A DNA stretch of 64,000 nt from Cryptomeria japonica (lineage: Eukaryota > Streptophyta > Pinopsida > Cupressales > Cupressaceae). The notes under the pieces were generated by a model. It was not told the DNA's origin. It did no database searches and saw only the letters and a list, made by a program, of their open reading frames with translations. Shown here piece by piece: positions 11,224-22,780 of the stretch; the stretch's first letter is position 1; each line of letters starts with the position of its first letter. The translations under genes were made by a program, and so were the position numbers. The stretch covers positions 618,878,476-618,942,475 of the forward strand of contig NC_081408.1 of the NCBI RefSeq assembly GCF_030272615.1, in the 5' to 3' direction.

Positions 11224-12204
11224 TTACAATGTTAAGAACTTTTTCTTGTCACCAGTCATGTGATGCAAGTATCCATTGTATATAACCCATTCATCATTTT
11301 CTTCAATTTTTTCAGCTAAAGCCTTTTCTTCAGTATGAGTTATTTCCATGACAGATTTTGGAGAGCCATCCTTAATAGCAATAAAGACCCAATCTTTCTC
11401 GGATGAGGCTCCATTACCAGATCTACTCACAGGTTCATCATTATCATCATCAATAATACCAAAATCATCATCAATAATACCAAAATCATCATCACCAGCA
11501 TAATAACATGATTTATCCTTATTTCTTCTAAATCTAGGTCTACTCTGATATTCAGGATTAGGCTTATAATTCTTCATAAATCTTTCATGATTCCTAGTGG
11601 CTCTTTCAGGACATCTAGATGCAAAATGACCAATCTTATTGTATGAAAACCATTTAAAAGGGACTTTCCCTTCATATTTACTTTTAGCTTGTCCTTTAGG
11701 AATTCTTCTAGCAATCAGGGCTTCTAGCTCTTCAAGTTCTCTTTCTTCTATCTCAATTTCCTCCATATCCTTAGCATACATCTCTTTCCAATCTATCTTC
11801 TTCTTCTTACCAAAGGCAGATACTTTAAATGCAGTCTCAATTGTAGCAACACTCTGATTTCCAAGTTGTTCAAGCTCAAAAGCAGTCAATTTCCCAAGTA
11901 ATGTATCTCTGGCCATAGGGGTACTTAACATTGTCCATAGTTCATTGATAGCAGTAGACTTCATATTGTAAGCTGGAGGTAGAACTCTTATAACTTTTGA
12001 CACTATCTAATCTTCACTGACTGATCCACCATAGCATTTAATACCAATGGAAATCTCATTAACTCTATCCATGAAAGAACTTATCTTCTCATCTTCTTCC
12101 ATCTTCAAATTTTCATACCTTACCCAAAAAACCTTCAAGTTTAGAAATCTTTACTGCCTGATCACCTTCATAAAGAGTTTCAAGATTCAACTAGATCTAC
12201 TTAG
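11224..12204 (-). pseudogene. Copia gag, C-terminal part
   Basis: The frame 12003-11224 reads VLPPAYNMKSTAINELWT, an alternating Glu-rich helix (EEIEIEERELEELEALIAR), then the zinc knuckle KWFSYNKIGHFASRC in which the first Cys of CCHC is replaced by Trp. A basic YKPNPEYQSRPRFRRNKDK tail follows. A tandem duplication gives DDDFGIID twice. The protein ends near the protease region (HHMTGDKKKFLTL). The upstream part to 12204 matches the family frame with stops. At 12204 the frame is interrupted by an LTR and resumes at 29462. Confidence 0.85.
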
Positions 12205-13207
12205 TGTTGGAATCCAAGAACACTGAGAGAGGGGGGGGGGGGGGGGGGGTGAATCATTGTTCTATCGATAATACTAGTTTTGAACTTATTACTTATTAAC
12301 CGGTTAACAGTAAATAATATTAGAATGCATACACCAAATAACACAAAGAAAGGCAACACCATAATACCAAGATTTATACATGGAAAACCCCGCAAAGGGA
12401 AAAACCATGGTGGGGTTGATACCCACAATATCTATATACCTGATCAAGGTATATAAATATTACATAAGGGGATTTGCACATGCAAAAAGGCCAACCGCCT
12501 AGAGCTCACTGCTCAAACACAAATATAGGAAGTCTCACTAACTTACAAAACATTTACAAACTATTACAATTGAAGATGAACTTATAAATAGCATCTAACC
12601 ATGTTGGATAAGTTTCGGTTAATGCTTTGTTAACCTGCTCTGTATATCAGTTGTCTGATGCTCTGTTCTGCTACCGGTTATGCTGTGCATGTGAAACTGC
12701 ACACAATCACTGACCAAGATGAATACCGAGAATATTTGATCAATTCGCCATCATAATCTCATCATAATTTATACGACTCATCACATGATCCATCGTTAAA
12801 CTGATATTCCTTAAATACCATGTTATCATCTACCATGCTAGTTGCAATGAAGATATAAACATGTCGGTTGTCGGAACATAATGAAAATCAAACATAAATC
12901 TAATGACCATGTCACCCATCACACATTGCCACCAAAATCCATGAAGATATAATCAATACCAAAATATTTCCTTAGCCCTATGTACACGTTACCAGGATCA
13001 GGTTCAGTTATTGGGATGAAGACTTAGTCGAGATGAAGTAAATACTGATGCCAATGCCGGTGTAGAACAATGTGATTACAAATACCAATTAGGTAATGAA
13101 TGTTGGTTAACTAACCAATGAGACATTTCACCCCGAGATGATGAGTTTCCATAAATGACAACCCATAATGCTATAAACCCTTGCTAGATGAGTGTCAATT
13201 GCCAACA
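12205..13207 (-). repeat. LTR (3' LTR of the 12205-29456 element)
   Basis: It begins tgttggaatccaag and ends aattgccaaca, so it reads TG...CA on either strand. Near its plus-strand left edge, arms gaacactga (12218-12226) and tcattgttc (12254-12262) flank a 19-G run. It has the shared LTR blocks ggaaaaccc...gggaaaaaccatggtggg (about 12380-12415) and aaggccaaccgcctagagctc (about 12487-12507). It matches 27233-29456 over its full length apart from the nested insertion. Confidence 0.9.
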
Positions 13208-13400
13208 ATCTCTCCCTTTGCCATTGATGGCACCATTCATGTGAAAAATGATATCATCCACATAATCTCTTGATCTATACATGAATCTGCTATATACAAG
13301 TATATATCCAATGTTCCAAAGCTCCCCCTGAGAAATATATTCATTTTTCACTTATTCCTCCTCCCCCTTTGACATCAATGATAAAGTAGGGTGCCCATAA
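13208..13400 (-). promoter_or_regulatory. Multiplied polypurine tracts
   Basis: On the minus strand AAAGGGAGAGAT directly abuts the LTR (13208-13219), with more AGGGGGAG-type tracts at about 13321-13332 and 13357-13370. A polypurine tract primes plus-strand DNA synthesis in LTR elements. Multiple copies are a known trait of plant Sireviruses. Confidence 0.7.
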
Positions 13401-13433
13401 AGAATTGTGTACAAGTATAAACAAGAGCCAGGA

Positions 13434-15977
13434 CTATACACACTTCAAAATATCAGCATACATGTTCTTCAAAAATAAAAAGTAATTATCCCAACCATTC
13501 TTAAGAGATTCTAAGATAGAAATGAAACTATTCAAAATGTTGGCATAATATTCTATCTCATCTAAGGTAGTGAGATCTTCCTTCTGCAGATTAGAGATAC
13601 ATTTTGTTTTATGAAATAGTAAATTGTCAAGCCGAGGACCAATCAAATTTCTGAGCTCATTTGCTTTCTTTATTGTTCGGTCCCTATCCTTCTCCAATTT
13701 CAAAATTTGATCCATCACCATCAAAATTGGACCATCCAAAGAATTTGTTAGGTTAATTGTCAGGTTGTAGGTGTTAGAAATCTGGACTAGGTTCTTCCTA
13801 TAGTTTGACAGTTGCTTGTCTATGGAACCAGTTAATCTATGAAAATTTAGACATCTTATAAATAGTACCTCCTTTGGATAAAGATGAATCAATTGATTGC
13901 GAACAGGTCTGAAGTTTTACCTTGTCAGTCTCAATCATGGGCAAAAATGTTAGTTTTCAGGTTGCCACAAAATCTTCTTTAGCTTGAGTTATAGAGATCT
14001 TCAATAAAAAATTGTACTATTTAGGAATAATGTCAATGATTTCCTCTAATTTACTTGAAGAGCCACCACCTTCTTGTGCATGAAATTTTAGGACTAACTA
14101 ATGCAAAACTTCAAAACTGTGCTAAATTAGCTTCCTGTCCTTAGATTCTTCTTGGGATAATTCTTGTGTAGCTTGAACCTGAAGAGCTGGTGCCACCAAA
14201 ATCTTTTCTGCCGATGACATTTTATGATATGGTTTAACAAGATTGATGGAAATTTGCGGTAAACTTCCCTTAGTTATGGTAGAAGTGTCAATTCCCAAGT
14301 CGGAGGAGATTTCCACCACAGTCTCCTTTCCTTTGTCTGTCGATGAAATAACCTTTGTGTCTTTCAACTCTTGCACACCTGTGGCTTCACCACTTGGTGC
14401 CTCACCCAAAATTTGTGAATCCTATACACCTATATCCTTATTTACATCTGTCTTAGTATCCTCTATTTTCTATTCATTCTTTGTCAAGATGTCCTGAGAC
14501 TCAGTATGAGAATGAGTAACCGGTACAGTGGTATCCGATTCAGTGCTTGCCAGTTTCTCAACATTTACAATTGGTTTATTTGTCAATACCTTATCCTTAG
14601 GTAATTGAATATTTTGTGATTGGACAAAAATGAAGCTTAACTCATAGCCAAGACCCAACGATACTCTTACCCATATATCAATTGTCTCCTTCCTGATTTC
14701 TTCAAGTCTGTCTAGCATGAGACTTTTTTATTCTATGCTTAGGGTTGAATTATGTGGATTCGGTTTTATGGATTAGGTCAACCATTTCCAGAGGTAGAAT
14801 TGAGGGACGAAGGTTGACCAATTCAACCTCCTTAATCTATCTATCCAATGATTGGGCATGTAGCTTCCTGACCTCTAATCTATCATATAGTTCCTTAGGC
14901 AAAACATTCTCCAATTCTACCAATTTCCTAATTACTGAATCAAGATATAAAGGAATAGCTTCTTCTATTTGCTTCTTATCCTCCTCACCAAAATTTTCAA
15001 AGAATGAAGAAATATTATTAATATTACCATCATTTACAATTTGTTCAATTAAATCTCGAGCATTCATCTTTTTCTTACCATTTCTCTTCTTGGGTTCAAG
15101 TTTAGCTTGCTCAGCTATTTTGGGCTTCCTCTTATATACAATGGTGATCTTGGTCTTCTGAGGAGTCTCCTTAACTGGTTCAGGTTTTTGTTTTTCTTTC
15201 TTCTCCCTAACCACTCTAGCATAAACTCCTTTCTTTTTAGGAACTTCCTTAATCTCAGTATCAAACTCTATCTTAGATGATACTGTCATGTATTTTCGTG
15301 TCACCTTTTGTTTCTTTTTTAGTTGGCTCTATTGATGTTTCCTTAGCAAGCTCAGTTGAAGGTTTAGTTAGTTGTTTGGATGTTTCAGTTGTAACTGGGA
15401 CCACATTGGGTGTGGCCTGAGCTGCTTTCCTTGCTTGTTTTCCTCTCTCATCTTCTGTAACAATTATTTCTTCCTTTGTTCCTCCAAAATTTTGACATGC
15501 TGCTCAACTTTGGCTCAGTCAGCACCTTCACAAATCAATGTCTCAACTGCTAACCGAGTAATCTTCTTCTGTATTGTCGGGGCTACCTATTCTTGATGAA
15601 TTTTAAGCCCTTTTTCCTTAGCAATTCCAAATTTTTCTTCATTTTCATCTATTGGTGCCTATAAAAGATGTTAAGCGTAGGAATCTAGTGTTGCTTCCTT
15701 AGCCTCATAACACATTGGTATTATCCAAATTGTCTTGGGTTTCACTGCTTCTATTATGCATTCATCCTTATCTACCATAAAGCATATTGTATCCTTATAT
15801 TTTTCAACTATAGATTTAGGAATCTAGGATCTATTTTTTTATTTCTTCTTGAAATGTTTTGTAAAAAGCCCAAAGATTGGCTTTTCTATCCTTATCTCTT
15901 TATCTATGCAAAATTTGAGCAATCTGCGATGCTAACAAGCGATCAAAAGCCCACTAAATCTTTCCAAAATTGGGTAT
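13434..15977 (-). pseudogene. Second ORF of the LARD element, 3' part
   Basis: The minus-strand frames 15304-14837, 14718-14470, 14409-14122 and 13892-13434, with degraded frame up to 15977, continue the ORF that begins at 25691. The product is mostly charged and low in complexity. It has a Lys-rich stretch (KKKGVYARVVREKKEKQK), then KPKIAEQAKLEPKKRNGKKK, a helical NARDLIEQIVNDGNINNISS segment and a Glu/Ser/Thr-rich tail. No catalytic motif is visible. Many stops (for example near 14719, 15305 and 15597) show decay. I do not recognise the family; large unknown ORFs of this kind occur in pol-less plant LTR elements. Confidence 0.55.
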
Positions 15978-18129
15978 TGGTGCAGGAGCACCTAGTTGAG
16001 TAAAACTCCCATTTTTAAGTTTTTAATGCTTTCATGTTTGTAATGTCTTGTTTTAGGTTGATAATGTTGTTTTAGGTTGTTATGAGTCATGTGTAGATGT
16101 TTCGATCTCATTTTGGGCTCAAGAGATCAAATTTTACATTTCAGGCTTTGAGTTGACAATTTTTGGCAAAAAAGTGCAAAATTGCTAAAAAGGTCTTCTA
16201 ATGCTTTCAAAAGCATTGAAACATGTTTGATAAGTGTTTTTAGGCATGTCTAAGTTGATTAGACAAGTTGATAAGGCTAGATTGTCAAAAATGCCTTTTT
16301 GAGCAAGAAATGTTGTCATTGGGCTCAAAAAGTTGTCAAAGTTGTCATTTTTGTGTTTTTCTTGCAAAACGTGGTTGTGGAAGCCTCCTGTCCATACTGA
16401 GCTTAATAACCAAATTTTTGGACTATAAAAACACCTCTCTTTTCTTTTAAGAAGGTCGGTGATTGTTTAAACAAGAGTTTCTTCAATAAAATCATGAGAT
16501 AATGGCTTTATGACTGGTTTTTGTATCTTTTAGTGCAACGATCCATACTATAGCTTCTTAATCCATACTGTACCTTTGGGAAAGTGTGCATAGTTCTTTT
16601 ATAATTTTATCTAGTTGAGTGTTGCATTGGTTCCTTCTAGAAGTTTGATTGTACAAAATTATTTCCAAACTGTGTGCTCGCTGCCCTGTCAAGGGTTTGA
16701 AGTTCCAAAATGACTCCACTTGACTAATCCATGCTTGGGATCCCACAATATGGATTCAGTCAAGTTGGCACTCATGCATATATTGTACATATGCTTTGTT
16801 TTAAACCAAAATGGTGGTTGGAAGAAGGATTTGAGTGAATACTAGGAAAGTATTGATTACTCGGCTACTAGTGTGTTTAAAACTCAAGATTTGCACCCAA
16901 AGTCTAATTTGGAGTGAACAAATACATGAGGTAGAGGTCTGGACATATGGCCAATGGTGTAAGATCACATTTTCTCATTGGTTTAGCTTGATCCTATTAA
17001 ACTTTATCTTTTTGTAAGCAAACAGTGAGTTCACTATTTTTATGACTTGTATTTGACAAAATGCTCATGGAATGCTTTAAGAGCATAATCCAAGCCTTGA
17101 ATCAGGAAGGCAATGTAATAGGAGGTTTTTTTAATGATTGAAGACCTCATTGAGGTTCTGTACAAGTTGATACTTCTTGTAAAATAGGTCCAAAAAGTGC
17201 AGCAGCAGTCTGACTGGTAAAGGGCAGCAAGTTGACAGTCATAGTGACATATCTCTCCATTTTCAGTTGCTTGCCAAGTGTTTGGCATTATGCTTATGTG
17301 TTAGAGGTAGGGGACACATGTCTAAGATAGATCAAATGACCTAAGAAGGTCTAGGCACTTGCTTTGATGGACAACAAAGAAAACTAGGTGGACAAGCTTC
17401 AAAACCCTCCAAAACCCTACAATTAGGCCACAAATGGTGGACAGTCCTCATATTGCCCTAACAGCGGCCTAAACCATGAAAATCAGTTAGTATATACCTC
17501 TAAACCATCAACAAAATCAATTTTTCTAGAGGAGAAGCCCATCATTGGGCAGGGTGAGCAAATTTAGGCGAATTAGGCCTCCACGGGCTAGTAGCCCGTT
17601 TTGACAGTTTTGACAAAATTTCAAAATCCGATTTCAAGGAGGACTTGGGGACTCATGGAATCTTATGAGATCTCTCCAAAACCATGAACTTGAGCATAAA
17701 ATAGGCCTTTGGATAGTGTGTAGTCCCTTTTGGAGGTTTTTGACCTTTGGTTGGAGTTTGAGTAGCTAAGGGCTATGAGCCTAAAACCAAATTGTGAGCA
17801 TCAAACCTTGAAGAAATCTTTGCTGCCCCTACATGTCCATGTAGAAGACTCCTAATGCATTCTAAAACAATGTGTTTAATGCCAAGGGAATAGGGTTTGA
17901 GTATGAGTAGCTGGGTGGAGTGAGCAATTGAAGTAAGTAGAGCATGGGTGTGAGCCATCACCAAGGAGAGGAGGTTGTTGGTGGAGACTTGTAGAGAGAC
18001 CTATCAAGTGTAACTAAACTTGTCATTGCAAACATCAGGAGTAGACACAAACAACACTTCTTGTTTCCTATTATTGGCCTTTGAGTCAAATTGGCCCTTT
18101 TGAGCACTTTCCTAACAATCTCCCTATCA
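15978..18129 (+). repeat. 5' LTR of Gypsy element
   Basis: It starts tggtgcaggagcacctag and ends ctccctatca, 2152 bp. It matches 22781-24918 closely over its length; long parts such as 17040-17640 versus 23829-24430 look identical by eye, with small indels near 16020 and 16230-16240. A region at 16425-16440 (actataaaaacacctctc) has a TATA-like box and could be the core promoter. Open frames inside it occur in both LTRs and are not genes. Confidence 0.9.
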
Positions 18130-18132
18130 TAG

Positions 18133-18144
18133 TGGTATCAGAGA
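18133..18144 (+). promoter_or_regulatory. Primer binding site
   Basis: TGGTATCAGAGA lies three bases after the LTR end and is complementary to the 3' end of initiator methionine tRNA in plant retrotransposons. It fixes the orientation of the element as plus. Confidence 0.9.
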
Positions 18145-18182
18145 CAACAAAAGATTCAGGAGGAAAGGAACATTGGGAAAAC

Positions 18183-19240
18183 ATGGTGACTAATGTAGAA
18201 TTGGCCAAGAAGGTTGAAGACCAAGAAGAGGAAAATAGGGCACTCAGAGAGAGATTAGATCAACTAGCAATGAAACTAGCTGAAGTAGAAGTCAAAACTG
18301 AAGAAGTACATGATAAGGTTGGAGATCAGGGTAAAAAGGTAGCCATAGAAGATGAGGTTCCAATGCCTGACCCTATCATTGAGAAAGAACCATTATTGAA
18401 AGCCTTGAGAGCTATGAGTGGTAAGACCTTAGAAGGAGTGGCCCTTTTCAGTGGGAAGATGGATCCAGATGCTCTAATAGAGTGGATTGAAGGGCTAGAA
18501 AACCATTTTGAATGTGATGGAGTGACTAGAGCACAAAAGGTTAAGGTGGCAAAATCAAGGTTGAGAGGGGCAACCTTAACTTGGTGGAAGTTCATCCAAG
18601 AGGAAAGGGTGAAAGAAGGTAAGAAACCACTAGCCACCTAGAAAGCAATGGTAGCCAAAATCAAAGAAACCTACCTGCATGAAGACTATGAAATACAACT
18701 TCACCGGAAAAGACAAAATTTGAGACAAAAATACCTAGATGTTAGTAGCTACACTGAAGAGTTTCAAAAACTATGCATGAGATCCAGAGTAGTGGAGGAT
18801 GAGAGCATAAAAGTGGCAAGGTACTTGAATAGGTTAAGATGGAACATCCAGGAAGAGATGAGCTTACAGTACATAAGTGCTATCAATTGGCACTTAAGGT
18901 GGAAGAGAAAGGTAGAAGAAAGCAAGAACAAAACAATAGAGGAAGAGGTAGGGGAAGAGATGGTAGGGGCCATAGAGGTATTTTTGGGGGAAGGAGCATA
19001 GATCAATGATCCTAGGGAGAGTCTAAACTTATTGAGCAAAGTGGGGATTCTCAGAGCAAACCCACTTATAGGGGTAGGGGATCAAGCAACCCGAGTAGAG
19101 GTAGATCTAATGGACCAGGGAGAGCATCCTACTTCTTAACCATGAAGTGTTACAACTGCTAAAAGTTGGGCCACCCTGCCTATAGATGCCCAGAGAAGCC
19201 TAGTTCATCCTATGGAGGTGAAAAGAGGGTAAATTATGTT
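18183..19240 (+). pseudogene. Gypsy gag
   Basis: The first ATG after the PBS (18183-18185) opens a frame with a Glu-rich coiled coil (AKKVEDQEEENRALRERL). The retrotransposon gag core follows: LFSGKMDPDALIEWIEGLEN, then LRGATLTWWKFIQEERV. The frame is stopped by TAG at 18639-18641 and continues at 18648 with KIKETYLHEDYEIQLHRKRQ. The nucleic-acid binding knuckle near 19147-19190 reads CYNC-stop-KLGHPAYRC, so the CCHC box itself holds a stop. The order and length match a Ty3/Gypsy gag of about 350 residues. It forms the particle shell in functional relatives; this copy is dead. Confidence 0.85.
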
Positions 19241-19249
19241 TATGAAGAT

Positions 19250-19705
19250 GGAGGTAATACTAGAACTTCAGCATTGAACCACCTAGCTTCAGAAGATGGT
19301 GAGAGTTTGATGATCAAAAGAGTATTAATGAAGAAGCAACATAGTACAGAGGTCTCACAAAGAAGAGCATTGTTCAGGATCAAGTGTAAAATCATGGGAA
19401 AGGTGTGTAAGGTGATCATAGATTCAGGATCCATGGATAACATCATATTAGAAGAAGTAGTAAGCAAATTGAATCTACCTAGGATACAACACAAGGAGCC
19501 ATACAAAGTCACATTGTTGAATAAGGGACAACATGTGTTAGTAAATGAGCAAGCCTGGGTAGATTTCCACATAGGTGGATATGTAGATAGGATCCTATGT
19601 GACATCCTTCCTATGGATGCTTGCCACCTGCTGTTGGGTAGACCATGGCAGTTTGACCGAAAAGAACAACATGATGGGGAAAGAAACTCCTGCTCATTTT
19701 AGAAA
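19250..19705 (+). pseudogene. Gypsy aspartic protease
   Basis: The frame encodes FRIKCKIMGKVCKVIIDSGS, containing the aspartic protease motif DSGS in place of the usual DSGA/DTGA, followed by LLGRPWQFDRK, the typical end of plant Gypsy proteases. It lies between the gag knuckle and RT, as expected for cleaving the gag-pol polyprotein. A stop at 19700-19702 separates it from RT. Confidence 0.85.
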
Positions 19706-19774
19706 GATGGAGTAACCTATCAGATTCAATCCCTCATTGAAGAAGGAGAGAGCAGTAACAAAGTACCTAACATC

Positions 19775-21451
19775 TTGTTAGTGAATGAAAAAGAGTTCAT
19801 AAAAACACTACAAGAGGGTGAAGGAGTGGGATTTGCACTCATAGTGAAACCCAAGGAAGAAAAGGTAGAAAAGAAAGTTGAGATACCATATGAGGTGCAG
19901 CAAATCCTTGATAACTTCAAACAAATAATAAGCGATGGTACACCTGTAGCCTTACTGCCTCCTAGAGCCATTAGCCATCAGATTGACTTCATACTTGGAG
20001 CCTCTTTGCCCAATAAGGCAGCCTACAAGATGACCCTTGAACAAAACAAAGAGGTAGAAAGACAAATACAAGAACTCTTAGACCAAGGGCTGATTAGGAA
20101 AAGCATTAGTCCTTGTGCAGTACCTACAGTGTTGGCACCTAAGAAGGGTGGAACATGGAGACTTTGCACAAATTCCAGAGCCATAAACAAGATCACCATC
20201 AGATACAGATTTCCCATACCCAAGATAGAGGACTTGATGGGTTGTTTTGGGGATGCACAGTACTTCAGTAAGATTGACTTGAAGAGTGGTTACCATCAGA
20301 TAAGAATCAAAGAGGGGGATGAATGGAAGACAGCTTTCAAAACAAATGAGGGTCTCTATGAGTGGCTTGTCATGCCTTTTGGACTCTCTGATGCTCCCAG
20401 CACATTCATGAGACTCATGAATGAAATTTTACATGATTTCATTGGCAAATTTGTTGTAGTGTATTTAGATGATATTCTTATTTTCAGCATGACTAAGGAA
20501 GAGCACTTACAACATTTAGCTAATGTTTTGAAATAGTTATCTGATAAACAACTAACCATTAATCTTGAAAAACGTGATTTTATGAAGCAAGAATTGGTCT
20601 ATCTTGGTTTTGTTGTATCAGGAGGCAATCTGAAAATGGATCAATCTAAAGTTGCAGCAATAACCAGTTGGCCAACTCCTAAGATAGCCAGTGATGTCAG
20701 AAGCTTCCATGGTTTGGCATAGTTTTACAGAAAGTTCATTAGGGGATTCAGTGAGATTTGTGCTCCATTGTTAGACACCATCAAAAGGGGTGTAAAGGTA
20801 AAATTTTAGTGGACAAGTGCAGCCAATAAGGGGTTTGAATTATTGAAAACTAAAGTAGCTACTCAACCAGTGCTCATTTTACCTAGTTTTGATAAGCTTT
20901 TTACTATTGAATGTGATGCTAGTAATATTGTTGTAGGAGCTATTTTAAGTCAAGAAAATAGACCAGTTGCATTCTTTAGTGAAAAGTTGAATGATGCAAA
21001 GAAAAAGTACTCTTCCTATGATTTAGAACTTTATGCATTAGTACAAGCACTTAGGAAATGGATACACTATCTTCTTCCTAAAGAATTTGTTGTTTACGCA
21101 GATAATCAGGCACTCAGTTTCTTGAACTCGCAAGATAAATTGAATCATAGGCATATTAAATGGGTAGAATACTTGCAAGCTTACACTTTTACTCTTAAGC
21201 ATAAGAAGGGTGAGTTGAATAAAGTAGCAGATGCTTTGAGTAGAAGTTTGTTGACTATTCATGAGATTCAAGTTCAGAGCATTGGCATTGATAGTTTCAA
21301 AGACATGTATCCTACTGATAATGATTTTGTTGAAGCTTATAAAATTTGTCGAGATTTTGAGAATAACCTCCATGGTGCATATGCTGATTTCACTTTGCAG
21401 GATGGTTTGTTATCAAGGGTGGATAGTTGTGTGTTCCAAATGGTTCTATGA
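19775..21451 (+). pseudogene. Gypsy reverse transcriptase and RNase H
   Basis: RT shows VPTVLAPKKGGTWRLC, then AINKITIRYRFPIP, FSKIDLKSGYHQIRI (first catalytic Asp), MPFGLSDAPSTFMRLMN and the active-site VVYLDDILIFS. A stop follows at 20534-20536 and the frame continues through the connection (RSFHGLA-stop-FYRKFI near 20700). RNase H begins at 20843 with TIECDASNIVVGAIL, then YSSYDLELYALVQALRKW, VVYADNQALSF and KKGELNKVADALSRS, with its acidic residues in place. It would copy the element's RNA into DNA, but the stops preclude function. Confidence 0.92.
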
Positions 21452-22527
21452 GAGAGAACCTCATTCAAGAGAAGCACAATGGGTGCTTAAGTGGCCATTT
21501 CGGTCTCAACAAGACCTTAGAGCTGGTTCAAAGGTTCTATTATTGGCCTAAGATGCAGAGGGACATCAGGAGGTATGTTGAGTAGTGCTTGGTAAGTAAC
21601 AAAGCCAAAGGTAATTCCTCTAATGCTGGTTTATATCAGCCTCTTCCCATTCCACATAGGCCTTGGGATTGCATTAGTATGGATTTTATGGTAGGATTAC
21701 CTAGAACTCAAGCAGGATTTGATAGCATCTTTGTAGTAGTTGACAGATTCAACAAAATAGCTCACTTCAATCCTTGTAAGACAACACATGATGCAAGTCA
21801 TATTGCCTATTTGTTTTTCAAAGAAGTTGTTAGAATTCATGGTTTACCTACTAGCATTGTTTCAGATAGGGATGTTAAGTTTCTTGGTCATTTCTAGAAA
21901 ACATTGTGGAAAAGATTAGGTACTAATCTCTCTTTTGGTTTAGCTTATCATCCACAAACTAATGGCCAAACTAAAGTTGTGAACAGGTCTCTTGGAAACA
22001 TGCTTAGGTGCTTGACAAAGGAATATGGGTAGAGTTGGGATCAGCTCATTCATCAAGCAGAATATGCCTACAATGACAGTGTTAACCGGTCTACAGGTAA
22101 AAGTCCATTTGAAGTTGTTTATGGTATGCATCCAAGGGGTATAATGGAGTTGAGGGATATCACTAACTTGCAGCATACGAGTGGCATAGCAGATGACATG
22201 GCTCACTCCATGAAGGGGGTTCATGAGCAAGTGAGACAAGCTCTCCAAGATACCTCTCAAAAAGTCAAGGCAAGAGTGGATGCTACAAAGAGAGATGTTC
22301 AATTTTCCATAGGTGATTATGTGATGGTTCATTTGAATAAGGAAAGGCTACAAAAGGGAGTTCCAAGTAAACTTCATATGAGGAGGATAGGCCCTTGCAA
22401 GATCTTGGCTAAGTATGGGTCTAATGCTTACAAAGTTGATTTGCCTACTAATGTTTCTTTGTCCCTTATTTTTAATGTTGCAAATCTGATTGTTTTCAAA
22501 GGGCAGACACCTGAGGAGATTCAATGA
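21452..22527 (+). pseudogene. Gypsy integrase
   Basis: The zinc-binding region near 21500-21600 is frameshifted and reads CLVSNKAKG, where CxxC is expected. The core has [12 protein letters not shown] (first Asp), IVSDRDVKF (second Asp) and then HPQTNGQTKVVNRSL. The third catalytic residue, normally Glu in QTE, is Lys here (about 21967). Stops fall near 21583, 21895 and 22030. The C-terminal RRIGPCKILAKYGSNAYKVD segment is the usual GPY/F-like module. This domain would insert the cDNA; the Glu-to-Lys change alone would inactivate it. Confidence 0.88.
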
Positions 22528-22596
22528 GTTTTAGATGTTTCCAAATCCCTTTTTGATCTATCTCTCTCTTCTCTTTCTTTTCCCCAAGCAGAACAA

Positions 22597-22713
22597 GTTC
22601 TAGACTCCAGGATTCTCAAAAAGACAAGGAATCACACCTACATGGAGAATCTTGTCAAATGGAAGGATCAACCTATCTCAAAGGCCACACGGATACCTGA
22701 AGCTAACTTTTAG
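22597..22713 (+). pseudogene. Chromodomain-like C-terminus
   Basis: After a stop at 22525-22527 the translation reads VLDSRILKKTRNHTY, then LVKWKDQPISKAT and IPEANF before TAG. This resembles the chromodomain tail of plant chromoviruses (pattern LVKW...P...ATWEP). Such domains target integration to particular chromatin. The Trp before EP is Arg here. Confidence 0.7.
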
Positions 22714-22763
22714 AAAGTTGGCATACCTTCTTCTTTTTTGCCTCAAGGAGTCACATGACTTCT

Positions 22764-22780
22764 TTGTCTTTGGGGGAGTA
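22764..22780 (+). promoter_or_regulatory. Polypurine tract of Gypsy element
   Basis: The run tgggggagta directly precedes the 3' LTR start at 22781 and fits the plus-strand primer position. Confidence 0.75.

Noticed and set aside
17040-17964. Minus-strand frames in the Gypsy LTR (also 23829-24753)
   Set aside because: Identical in both LTRs because the LTRs are copies; short, with no family match.
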